DNA from: Myxococcales bacterium
Lineage (GTDB): Bacteria; Myxococcota_A; Polyangia; Haliangiales; Haliangiaceae
Assembly (NCBI GenBank): GCA_016707895.1
Contig: JADJGV010000001.1
Coordinates: 186,001-250,000, forward strand
Reading direction: 5' to 3'
DNA: 64,000 bases
Positions 1-8,907 of this stretch are shown here, piece by piece (the first letter of the stretch is position 1; every line of letters begins with the position of its first letter). Below the pieces are notes generated by a model. The model was given only the letters and a program-made list of their open reading frames with translations. It had not been told where the DNA came from and did not search any database. The position numbers were made by a program, and so were the translations under genes.

Positions 1-570
1 CACGAGCCGCCGACCTGCCGCTGCGACGAGTGCGACCTGGTGATGGACTTCGACGACATGGCGGACTCGTACTTCGCCTTCCTGTCGAACCAGAAGAAGA
101 TCGCCGAGCCCGACAAGATCAACGGCGTGATCAAGGAGTTCGCGGCCGCCGACGCCAACGACAAGAGCAAGGTGCGCTCGCGCGCGTCGTCGACCAGCCT
201 CAGCGGCGCGTCGATCTCGTCCTTGCCCAGCGTGCCGTCGCTGCCGTCGATCTCGCGGCCGAGCGGCAGCCAGCCCAAGATGGCGCCCAAGTCGTCGAGC
301 CGGCCGTCGATCGCGCCGGTCACCGGCACCACCCAGCCCGGCATGCGCCCGGTGGGCAGCTTCCAGGGCACCAACCCCGGCAGCCGCCCGAGCGGCATGT
401 CGATCCCCGGCACCAACCCCGGCACCAACCCCGGCGCGCCGGCGTTCGGCGCCAGCGTCGTCGGCGACCGGCCGGCGGCCCAGCCCAAGTCGTCGTTGGT
501 GATCTACGTGCTGGTCGGCGTGCTGATCGTCGCGATCGGCGTGCTGGCCGTGCTGCTGATGTCGTCGTAG
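1..570 (+). CDS. C-terminal part of a tail-anchored Ser/Pro-rich protein with a Cys cluster (truncated by window edge)
   Basis: The open frame runs from the first base, so the start lies outside the window; 189 residues are visible. They begin with a cysteine cluster (CRCDEC, visible residues 6-11) that could be half of a small metal-binding knuckle. A short acidic/aromatic stretch follows, then about 110 residues rich in Ser, Pro, Gly and Thr, including a repeated PGTNPG motif. The protein ends in one hydrophobic helix (visible residues about 164-186, IYVLVGVLIVAIGVLAVLL) followed by only three residues, which is a tail-anchor arrangement. It converges with the SPFH pair 17 bp downstream. 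I do not recognise a family. A soluble sensor or regulator part may lie upstream of the window, but this is a guess. Confidence 0.7.
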   Translation, partial: HEPPTCRCDECDLVMDFDDMADSYFAFLSNQKKIAEPDKINGVIKEFAAADANDKSKVRSRASSTSLSGASISSLPSVPSLPSISRPSGSQPKMAPKSSSRPSIAPVTGTTQPGMRPVGSFQGTNPGSRPSGMSIPGTNPGTNPGAPAFGASVVGDRPAAQPKSSLVIYVLVGVLIVAIGVLAVLLMSS

Positions 571-587
571 CGCCGCGCGCCGCGCGC

Positions 588-1493
588 TCAGGTCGTGGCT
601 TGCCGCGCCGCGAGCTGCGCGACCAGCTGGCCGCGGTCGGTGTCGTGGGGGAGCAGCGTCACCTTGGCCGGGCTGGCCAGCAGGCGCTGCACCTCGAGCA
701 CCTCGAACATCGCCGACGCGATCAGGGGATCGCCGCCGATCTGGCGCAGCGCCGAGCCGACGATCTCCGGGCGGATCGCCGCGGCGCGCGCGAACTCGAC
801 CGCGGCGGTGCGATCGGCGCTCGAGGTGATCACGCTGACCTGGTTGGCGCCGTCCTGGCGGATCGCCGAGGTCACCTGGCGCAGCCGGTTGACGACCTTC
901 TCCTCGATCTGGTGGGTCATGCCGGCGTCGCGGAAGTGCACCTTGCGGATGTAGATCGAGCCGACCTTGAAGCCCCAGTCCTGCGACCGCGGCGACACCT
1001 CGGCGCGCACGGTCTGCGACAGCTCGTGGCGATCCTCGAGCAGCCGCGACAGCTTCATGTTCGACAGGCAGCGCACGGTCGCGTTGGACACGTTGGCGTG
1101 CAGCGAGCCGCGCGGGTCCTGGTTCTTGAACAGGTACGCCACCGGATCCGAGATGAACATCTCGTACCAGACGCCGATGCCCATCGGCGCGCCCTCCTCG
1201 GAGTTGACCGGCTGCGAGCGCAGGTAGGTCTGGTCGATGCGCAGGTCGAGGACGAAGCGCTTGCCGAGCAGCGGCACCAGCAGCGCCTTGACGCCCATCT
1301 TCGGCCACAGCGAGGTCAGGCCCGGCTGGTCGTAGACCGCGGCCACCTTGCCGAACAGCGTGTAGACGTGGGCCTGCCGCTCCTGCACCACGATGTACAG
1401 GCCGAGCGTGCGCAGCACGGCCAGCACGATCGGCACCGCGACCCACCAGCCGATCATCGCCACCGCGGCCAGGAGCAGCACCGGGGCCGACAT
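588..1493 (-). CDS. SPFH/band 7 family membrane protein (second of a pair)
   Basis: This 301-residue protein has an N-terminal transmembrane stretch (about residues 1-35) followed by a band 7/SPFH domain (about 30-270) typical of prohibitin, stomatin and HflC-like proteins, which form large membrane-bound rings and organise proteases or lipid domains. The core contains the usual alternation of beta strands (VVQERQAHVYTLFG, VLDLRIDQTYLRSQ) and the later helical part. Its ATG overlaps the TGA of the upstream SPFH gene (TGATG), so the two are probably translationally coupled and their products probably assemble together, as HflK and HflC do. No protease domain or NfeD partner is encoded nearby, so the client is unknown. 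Assignment to a specific subfamily is not possible from the sequence alone. Confidence 0.85.
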   Translation of the reverse strand: MSAPVLLLAAVAMIGWWVAVPIVLAVLRTLGLYIVVQERQAHVYTLFGKVAAVYDQPGLTSLWPKMGVKALLVPLLGKRFVLDLRIDQTYLRSQPVNSEEGAPMGIGVWYEMFISDPVAYLFKNQDPRGSLHANVSNATVRCLSNMKLSRLLEDRHELSQTVRAEVSPRSQDWGFKVGSIYIRKVHFRDAGMTHQIEEKVVNRLRQVTSAIRQDGANQVSVITSSADRTAAVEFARAAAIRPEIVGSALRQIGGDPLIASAMFEVLEVQRLLASPAKVTLLPHDTDRGQLVAQLAARQATT

Positions 1494-2551
1494 CACTTCA
1501 CCTCCACGAACGCGCGGTCGGCCTTGTCGTACAGGCCGAGCTTGAGGTTGCGCAGGTAGGTGGTCAGCGCGTCGGGGCCCTGATCGCGCAGGCGCGCCAG
1601 CTGGTCGGCCAGCGCCTTGAGCGGCTCGACCTCGGCCTGGGCCCGCAGCGTCTCGATCTCGACCGCGCGCCGCGACTGCACGATCCGCTGGTCGGCGGCG
1701 GCCTGGGCCAGGCTGATGTCGCTCGAGACCTGGTTGTGGGCGGTGTTGATCGCGGCCAGCGCGCTCTCGACGTCGGGCGGCGGCGAGATCTCGGTGATCA
1801 GCGACGCGTCGAGGTGCACGCCGTAGCGGGCCACCGACGACGCGCACTCGTGGTCCATCATGTCGTTGAGCGCGCGCAGGTTCTTGCGCAGGTCGTTGAT
1901 CGAGATGCCGGAGATCGCCGAGGCGCCGGTGCGATCGGTGCCCAGCGCCAGGTCGCGGCCTTCGGTGTCGTCGCCGACCACCGCGGCCCGCGGCGGCTGC
2001 TCGAAGTTGGCGATGCGCTCGCGCAGGACCGAGATGAAGAAGCCCATGACGTGGGCCGGCGGGTTCTTGACGCCGAACAGGTAGGCGTAGAGGTTCTGCT
2101 CGCTGACCCGGAACCGGATCTGCCCGGTCAGCCCGACGTGGAGCTGATCCTTGGTCACCGCCTCGAGCAGCGTGCCGTTGCGGTTGGCGGCCCGGTGCTC
2201 GGGATCCCACGCCATGTTGACGGTGCGGGTCGCGATCGAGACCTTGTGCACCCGCTGCCACGGCCAGCGGAAGTACGGGCCGCCGGGCGGCACCACCTCG
2301 ACCTGCGGGTAGGCGTAGCGCTCCTTCTCCGAGTCGCGCATGCCGGCGCCCTCGGGCGTGTACACCGTGGTCGCGCCGAGGATGCGCTTGGCCTTGCCGA
2401 AGCTGGTGACCACCGCGCGCTCGTTCTGATCGACGGTGTAGAAGCCGAAGATCACGTGGCGGATCAGGAACCACGCCAGGAAGCCCAGCGCGATCCCCGT
2501 CATCCACCCTTGCGCGTGCAGGCCGCGCAGCTCGACCCAGAGGTTGTGCAT
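1493..2551 (-). CDS. SPFH/band 7 family membrane protein (first of a pair)
   Basis: A 352-residue protein with one transmembrane helix near the N-terminus (about residues 17-35), an SPFH domain that begins with the characteristic VDQNERAVVTSFGK segment, and a C-terminal Ala/Glu/Arg-rich helix (about 275-345) likely to form a coiled coil. The layout matches HflK/prohibitin-type scaffolds. I chose the ATG that gives a short cytoplasmic leader before the helix; an in-frame GTG/ATG 19 codons upstream would add an Arg-rich leader and is less likely. It is the first gene of a two-gene unit with the following SPFH gene, with a 1-base stop/start overlap. The pairing of two different SPFH proteins suggests a hetero-oligomeric ring. 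Confidence 0.85.
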   Translation of the reverse strand: MHNLWVELRGLHAQGWMTGIALGFLAWFLIRHVIFGFYTVDQNERAVVTSFGKAKRILGATTVYTPEGAGMRDSEKERYAYPQVEVVPPGGPYFRWPWQRVHKVSIATRTVNMAWDPEHRAANRNGTLLEAVTKDQLHVGLTGQIRFRVSEQNLYAYLFGVKNPPAHVMGFFISVLRERIANFEQPPRAAVVGDDTEGRDLALGTDRTGASAISGISINDLRKNLRALNDMMDHECASSVARYGVHLDASLITEISPPPDVESALAAINTAHNQVSSDISLAQAAADQRIVQSRRAVEIETLRAQAEVEPLKALADQLARLRDQGPDALTTYLRNLKLGLYDKADRAFVEVK

Positions 2552-2627
2552 GGGCGGAAGCGTGCGCCCGATGGCGAGGCGACACAACCGCCGCGTCAGC
2601 CGACCCAAGCGCGGCGTCAGCCGGCCC

Positions 2628-3503
<876 letters not shown>

Positions 3504-3520
3504 GCGTATATACTAAGCGG
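3504..3520. promoter_or_regulatory. 17-bp divergent start region with TATATACT core
   Basis: The two start codons of the kinase and the FHA activator are separated by 17 bp containing TATATACT, the only AT-rich block nearby. TATACT reads as a -10-like box for the plus strand and TATATA for the minus strand. If used, transcription would begin at or next to each GTG, giving leaderless mRNAs. No convincing -35 element is visible on either side, so this remains an inference; longer leaders starting inside the opposite gene are the alternative. Confidence 0.35.
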
Positions 3521-4873
<1,353 letters not shown>

Positions 4874-4938
4874 TCGACGCCAGGCGACGAACCTCCACCG
4901 CCCGCTGACACCGGCCCGGCGAAGATATCCAACGTTTT

Positions 4939-4966
4939 CAGCATGCTGGCGACTGGTACGACCAGT
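4939..4966. promoter_or_regulatory. Two adjacent perfect palindromes, possible operator
   Basis: CAGCATGCTG (10-bp perfect palindrome) is followed three bases later by ACTGGT-ACG-ACCAGT, a perfect 6-bp inverted repeat with a 3-bp spacer. Both sit just upstream of the start codon of the small lipoprotein gene, the second ending 16 bp before it. The position fits an operator for a dimeric regulator or a hairpin in the leader RNA. Which regulator would bind is not evident; the preceding AACGTTTTC stretch could be part of the promoter. Confidence 0.35.
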
Positions 4967-4982
4967 GCAATCCAGGCCCGGC

Positions 4983-5207
4983 ATGCGCCCGCTCGTCTCG
5001 CTCGTCCTCGCCGCCACCCTCGCCTCCACCGGCTGTGCCACCACCGGCACCAACCGCAGCAGCGGCCCCGGCGTCGGCACCGGCGTGGCGATCGGCGTGG
5101 TCATCTCGGCGGTGGCGGTGGTCGGCCTCGCCGCGCTGGCCATCAGCAGCATCCCCGAGCCGACGCCGTTCGAGGTCGACTGGAGCTGCGAGACGGGCTG
5201 CGATTGA
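4983..5207 (+). CDS. small predicted lipoprotein
   Basis: A 74-residue protein with a signal peptide (MRPLVSLVLAATLASTGC) whose lipidated cysteine would be Cys18; the lipobox STGC is degenerate but of a type common in myxobacteria. After a Thr/Ser/Gly-rich linker comes a second hydrophobic stretch (about 32-56, TGVAIGVVISAVAVVGLAALAI), then a short C-terminus with two cysteines (CETGC) that could form a disulfide. It follows the FHA activator by 109 bp, and that gap contains two palindromes. No family is recognised. It may be a target of, or a membrane partner for, the neighbouring phospho-signalling proteins, but the sequence does not show this. Confidence 0.6.
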   Translation: MRPLVSLVLAATLASTGCATTGTNRSSGPGVGTGVAIGVVISAVAVVGLAALAISSIPEPTPFEVDWSCETGCD

Positions 5208-5214
5208 TCGCCGG

Positions 5215-5961
5215 TCACCCCAGCACCCGCACCACCACCGCCGAGATGTTGTCGGTGCTGCCGGCCTGGTACGCGGCGGCCACCAGGGCGCGACAGGCCG
5301 CGGCCGCGGGCCGCGCCAGCGCGGCGGCGATGACCTGGTCGGCGAGCACCTCGGACAGCCCGTCGCTGCACAACAGGAACACGTCGCCCGGCGCCAGCGC
5401 GTCGACCCGCAGGTCGGGCTCGGCGTGGGGGGTGCCCAGCGCGCGCGTGATGACGTGGCGGTACGGGAACGCGGTGCGCTCGGCGGGCGCGGCGCCGGCG
5501 GCGACCAGCTCCTCCCACAGCGAGTGATCGACGGTGAGCCGCTCGAGCCGCCCGGCGCGCAACCGGTACGCGCGGCTGTCGCCGACGTGGCCGATCACCG
5601 CCAGCCGGCGGCGCGGATCGAGGCGGATCGCCACCACCGTCGAGCCCATCTGCGCGAGCGGGCCGACCTTGGCCGCGGCGATGCGCGCGGCGGCCAGCCG
5701 GGTCGCGACCGCCAGCTCGCTGGCCACCGGATCGAGCCGCGGATCGGCGCCGAACGGCCAGGTGACGTCGGCGTCGCCGGCGGTGCGGGCGACCAGCTCC
5801 TCGATCGCGCCAACCGCGACCTGGCTGGCGACCTCGCCGCCCTCGTAACCGCCCATGCCGTCGGCGACGACGAACAGTCCGAGATCCGGACGCGCACAGA
5901 CGGCGTCCTCGTTGTGGGCGCGGCGACCGGTGGTCGAGAGGGCGAAGGCGTCGAGCTGCAT
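5215..5961 (-). CDS. PP2C-family Ser/Thr protein phosphatase
   Basis: A 248-residue soluble PPM/PP2C phosphatase of the bacterial PstP/Stp1 type, which dephosphorylates Ser/Thr kinases and their substrates. The metal-binding motifs are clear: RAHNEDA (residues 14-20), VVADGMGGYEGG (31-42), VGDSRAYRL in the middle, LCSDGLSE, and GSTDNISAVVV at the C-terminus. The ATG giving MQLDAFALSTTGRRAHNEDA is preferred, because upstream in-frame codons encode an Arg/Gly-rich stretch typical of non-coding GC-rich DNA. There is no membrane anchor. It converges with the small lipoprotein and completes a kinase / FHA activator / phosphatase set within about 3.5 kb, which argues for a self-contained reversible phosphorylation circuit. 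Confidence 0.93.
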   Translation of the reverse strand: MQLDAFALSTTGRRAHNEDAVCARPDLGLFVVADGMGGYEGGEVASQVAVGAIEELVARTAGDADVTWPFGADPRLDPVASELAVATRLAAARIAAAKVGPLAQMGSTVVAIRLDPRRRLAVIGHVGDSRAYRLRAGRLERLTVDHSLWEELVAAGAAPAERTAFPYRHVITRALGTPHAEPDLRVDALAPGDVFLLCSDGLSEVLADQVIAAALARPAAAACRALVAAAYQAGSTDNISAVVVRVLG

Positions 5962-6146
5962 GCCCGCCGGTAGTGCGCGCCCCGTGCCGCGGCGAAGTGC
6001 GCGCGCCGCCAGCGGCGCCTGGGGTGGCGTCGCCCCGCCCCGCTTCCGCCGCCCGCCCGCGCCGGGGTGCCGCCGCCCCGCCCGCTTCACCGTCGCCGAC
6101 GCCAAGCACGGTTGACGCCGCCGGCCCGACCGTCGAACGTCGGGGC

Positions 6147-6602
6147 ATGCGCCACCTCGCCCTCGTGTTGCTGGTCGCCGCTGCCTGCGGCGGCGGCGCC
6201 AAGCCCACCACCGCCACCACCACCGCGCCCGTCGCCGCCGAGACGCCGATGCCCGAGTACTGCCAGGAGTACGAGGCGTGCGCCGCCGAGGAGCCGCTGA
6301 TGGAGCGCGAGGCGTCGAGCCTCGACGATCTGTCCCCCGCCGATCGCGCCGCGGTCGAGGCGGCGATCGACGCCGAGCTCGCGCGCTGCCACACCGTCTG
6401 GGACGGCCTCACGCCGCACCAGCGCGACTGGCTGGTCGCGTGCACCGGCTGCGGCGGCAGCTGCGACGTCTGGGACTGCATCGATCAGGCCGGCGCGATC
6501 GGCGAGGCCGACGCCTTCGAGTGCGGCATGGGCGAGGACGACAGCGGCGACGAGGACGACGGCGACGGCGACGACGGCGACGACGACGGCGACGAGGAGT
6601 AG
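6147..6602 (+). CDS. lipoprotein with cysteine pairs and an acidic tail
   Basis: A 151-residue protein with a lipoprotein signal (MRHLALVLLVAAAC, lipidated Cys14) and a Thr/Ala/Pro linker. The central domain holds paired cysteines (YCQEYEAC, CTGCGGSC, WDC, ECGMG) that suggest several disulfides. The last 25 residues are almost only Asp, Gly and Glu (repeats of DDGDGD), a highly acidic tail of the sort that binds divalent cations or sits in a polyelectrolyte surface layer. No known family is recognised. It is convergent with the ADP-ribosylglycohydrolase gene, 5 bp apart, so it is probably a single-gene unit. Localisation to the outer membrane or periplasm is inferred from the signal only. Confidence 0.7.
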   Translation: MRHLALVLLVAAACGGGAKPTTATTTAPVAAETPMPEYCQEYEACAAEEPLMEREASSLDDLSPADRAAVEAAIDAELARCHTVWDGLTPHQRDWLVACTGCGGSCDVWDCIDQAGAIGEADAFECGMGEDDSGDEDDGDGDDGDDDGDEE

Positions 6603-6607
6603 GCGCG

Positions 6608-7498
6608 CTACGTCGGCAACGGCTCGCACGCGACCCGCCACATGAGCGGGATCCCGTCGAGCCCCACGGCCATGCCGGTGATGCCGCCGACGATCGCGCC
6701 GAGCGTGTCGCGGTCGCCGTCGACGCTGGTGACGGTCCACAGCGCGTCGTCGTAGCGATCGGCGCAATGAGCCGCGACCCACAGCGCGAACGGCACGGTG
6801 TCGTGGGCCGCGACGTCGAGCCCCGAACCGAGCGCGTCAGCGACGTCGCGCGCCGGCGTCGCCGCGGGCAGCCCCCGCGCCTGCCCCAGCCGCGTCGCCA
6901 CCACGCCGGGCGGCGTCACCGCGGTGACGGCCTGCAGCAGCGCCGCCCCGCGGACACCCGTCGCCACCAGCGCCGCCGCGGCCGCCACCGCCACCGCGCC
7001 GGCGACACCGTCGGGGTGGGCGTGCGTGACCAGCGCCGATCGCGCCGCGTCCGCGCACGCGCGCGCCAGGTCGCCGGCCCAGTAGGCGCCGATCGGCGCC
7101 GCGCGCATCGCCGCGCCGTTGCCGTACGAGCCCCGGCCGCGGAAGAGCGCGGCCGCCGCCGGCCGCCACGCCGCGCCGCCGGCGAGCCGCGCCAGGAGCT
7201 GCGTCGCGCCGAGGCCGTAGCCGCGATCGGGATCGGCCTGCCAGCGCCGCACGAACGCCGCGGCCAGCGCGTCGGCGTCGATCGTCGCGCGGGCCGCCAG
7301 CACCTCGACCACCGCCGCCGCCATCGCGGTGTCGTCGGTCCAGCGCCACGGCCGATGCATCGCCGGCAGCCGCCGCGCGATGCGCCGCGCGACCAACCGC
7401 GGCTCGCCCATGAGGGTCTCGCCGAACGAGTCGCCGACCGCGAGCCCGGTCAGCGCCAGGCGCGCCCGCGCGATCGCCGCCGCGTGATCGTGGGTCAT
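6608..7498 (-). CDS. ADP-ribosylglycohydrolase (DraG/ARH-like)
   Basis: A 296-residue ADP-ribosylglycohydrolase family protein, which removes ADP-ribose from proteins or hydrolyses related conjugates using a binuclear Mg centre. Metal-binding motifs are in the expected order: GDSFGE (22-27), WTDDTAM (53-59), GNGAAMR near 125, THAHPD near 163, and DRDTLGAIVGGI close to the C-terminus. The ATG giving MTHDH was chosen because homology begins directly after it. However, the same frame stays open far upstream and includes a segment matching the linker of the large modular protein further along the minus strand, so a longer ancestral product is possible. No ADP-ribosyltransferase is encoded beside it. 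It could be a housekeeping hydrolase, an effector or an immunity-type protein. Confidence 0.88.
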   Translation of the reverse strand: MTHDHAAAIARARLALTGLAVGDSFGETLMGEPRLVARRIARRLPAMHRPWRWTDDTAMAAAVVEVLAARATIDADALAAAFVRRWQADPDRGYGLGATQLLARLAGGAAWRPAAAALFRGRGSYGNGAAMRAAPIGAYWAGDLARACADAARSALVTHAHPDGVAGAVAVAAAAALVATGVRGAALLQAVTAVTPPGVVATRLGQARGLPAATPARDVADALGSGLDVAAHDTVPFALWVAAHCADRYDDALWTVTSVDGDRDTLGAIVGGITGMAVGLDGIPLMWRVACEPLPT

Positions 7499-7626
7499 GG
7501 CGCCTGCGACTGCAGGCCGTATGCCTGGCCGCGATACCGTCGCCCGCCGGCTGTCAGGCAACCGCCGATGCCAGATCGTCGAGCGATCAAGTCCGGCGTC
7601 GTCATCCTGGCACCGGCCGGCGCGCG

Positions 7627-7675
7627 GCGCCGGATTGCTTGGGTTCGACGGCAGCACCACGCGGCCTCCGCCGCC
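7627..7675 (-). repeat. junction repeat, copy 1 (GGGRVVLP-encoding)
   Basis: This 49-bp stretch matches 46 bases of a 50-bp segment in the linker of the 852-residue modular protein (one 1-base indel, three substitutions). Read on the minus strand it encodes GGGGGRVVLPSNPSNP, in the same open frame as the ADP-ribosylglycohydrolase that starts about 130 bp further on. It lies in the space between the glycohydrolase and the divergent FGE lipoprotein gene. Confidence 0.7.
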
Positions 7676-7716
7676 ACCGTTGCGCGCGCCGGCGAGCGTG
7701 CCGTAGGCTCGGTCCG

Positions 7717-8907
7717 ATGGCGCGCGCACGCTGGGTGCTGGTCGGAGTGGGCGTGGTGGCGTGCGGACGCGGTGGCGGCGCAGGCCGCCGACCGCCGTCG
7801 GGGGACGCGGTGATCGCCGACGCCGGCGTCGCGGCGGTGCTCCTCGACGCTCCCGCCGCGGTCGGCGTGGCGGCGCCCCCGGGCCCGTATCGCGGCCCCG
7901 ACTGCCAGGCGGCATACGCGCCGCGCCCGGATCGCGACGCTGCGCCGATGTGCTTCGAGCCCGGCGGCTCGTTCGTCGTCGGCGCGCCACCCGGCGAGCT
8001 CAACGACGCCAGCCGCCCCCAGCGACGGGTGACGCTGTCGCCGTTCTTCATCGATCAGTTCGAGGTCACCCGCGCGCAGTTCGCCCGCTTCCTCAACGAG
8101 GCCCAGCACGCGCTCGGGTGCGACGAGCTCGGCATGGCCTTGTGCCCGGGCTCGAACCAGCCGCACCCGTGGACGCTCACGCTCCTTGTCGACGGGAGCG
8201 ATGTGAGGCCATACGGCGAGGTGCCGCGCGGCACGCGAACCTTCGCCGTCCGCCCCGGCGAAGAACGCCTCCCGATGGCCGAGGTCAGCGCTGCGGCCGC
8301 CGATGCCTACTGCGCCTGGGTCGGCAAGGCGCTCCCCACCCAGGCGCAGTGGGAGTTCGCGGCGCGCGTCGAGCCGCTGACCGGCGCGCTGCGACGCTTC
8401 CCCTGGGGCGACCGCTTCGCCCGGCGGCTCGGCAACTGCGCGGAGGAGACGTGCCGCGACGGCGTCGAATACGCAGCACCGGTCGACGCGTTCCCGCGTG
8501 ACTTCTCGGCGACGGGCGTCCGCGGCTTGTTCGGCAACGTCTCCGAGTGGGTGCGCGAGTGCGCCGCGCCGGCGATCCCGCCGTGCGGGGACTGCGTCGA
8601 TCCGGTCGTCGACGCGCCGTGCGCGCCGCCCAGCAACGAGGACCTCGCCGACGCGCGGTCGGCGCCCCACGAAGGCGCGCCGCCGATGATCGAGTACAGC
8701 GAGCGGATCGCCGACGAGATCTACTCGGAGGACGGGCCCGAGCTGCGCTACGGGCGCACGACGCGAGGGGGGAGCTGGGTGAGCCGCGGGGCCGACAGCG
8801 CTCTCCGTAGTGCGTTCGCCTACTCCGCGTGGGTCGGGTGGGACGATTCGGGATTTCGCTGCGTCACGGCCCCCGGGCCGGCAGCGGCACGTACCCAGGG
8901 ATCGTGA
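7717..8907 (+). CDS. lipoprotein with formylglycine-generating-enzyme (FGE-sulfatase) domain
   Basis: A 396-residue protein with a lipoprotein signal (MARARWVLVGVGVVAC, Cys16) and a variable linker. From about residue 85 it has an FGE-sulfatase/SUMF1-type fold: GGSFVVGAPPGE, the FFIDQFEVTRAQFARFL strand, the LPTQAQWEFAARV motif, FPWGD, GNVSEWVREC and the closing GGSWVSRGADSALRSAF. Two acidic inserts near the C-terminus (DCVDPVVDAPC and the EYSERIADEIYSEDG stretch) are extra to the core. In myxobacteria this fold usually serves as a surface or ligand-binding module (C-type-lectin-related) rather than a sulfatase activator; no sulfatase lies nearby. Its 3' end overlaps the convergent 852-residue protein gene by 44 bp. 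Confidence 0.88.
   Translation: MARARWVLVGVGVVACGRGGGAGRRPPSGDAVIADAGVAAVLLDAPAAVGVAAPPGPYRGPDCQAAYAPRPDRDAAPMCFEPGGSFVVGAPPGELNDASRPQRRVTLSPFFIDQFEVTRAQFARFLNEAQHALGCDELGMALCPGSNQPHPWTLTLLVDGSDVRPYGEVPRGTRTFAVRPGEERLPMAEVSAAAADAYCAWVGKALPTQAQWEFAARVEPLTGALRRFPWGDRFARRLGNCAEETCRDGVEYAAPVDAFPRDFSATGVRGLFGNVSEWVRECAAPAIPPCGDCVDPVVDAPCAPPSNEDLADARSAPHEGAPPMIEYSERIADEIYSEDGPELRYGRTTRGGSWVSRGADSALRSAFAYSAWVGWDDSGFRCVTAPGPAAARTQGS

Noticed and set aside
588..2585. One 665-residue protein covering both SPFH genes
   Set aside because: The first part is an Arg/Pro-rich alternative frame over the upstream SPFH gene; the second gene has its own ATG in a TGATG overlap.
7629..7665. tRNA-like T-arm (GGGTTCGAC) near an ACCAC end
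   Set aside because: No acceptor or anticodon stem can be built around it, and the same sequence is a copy of a protein-coding linker.
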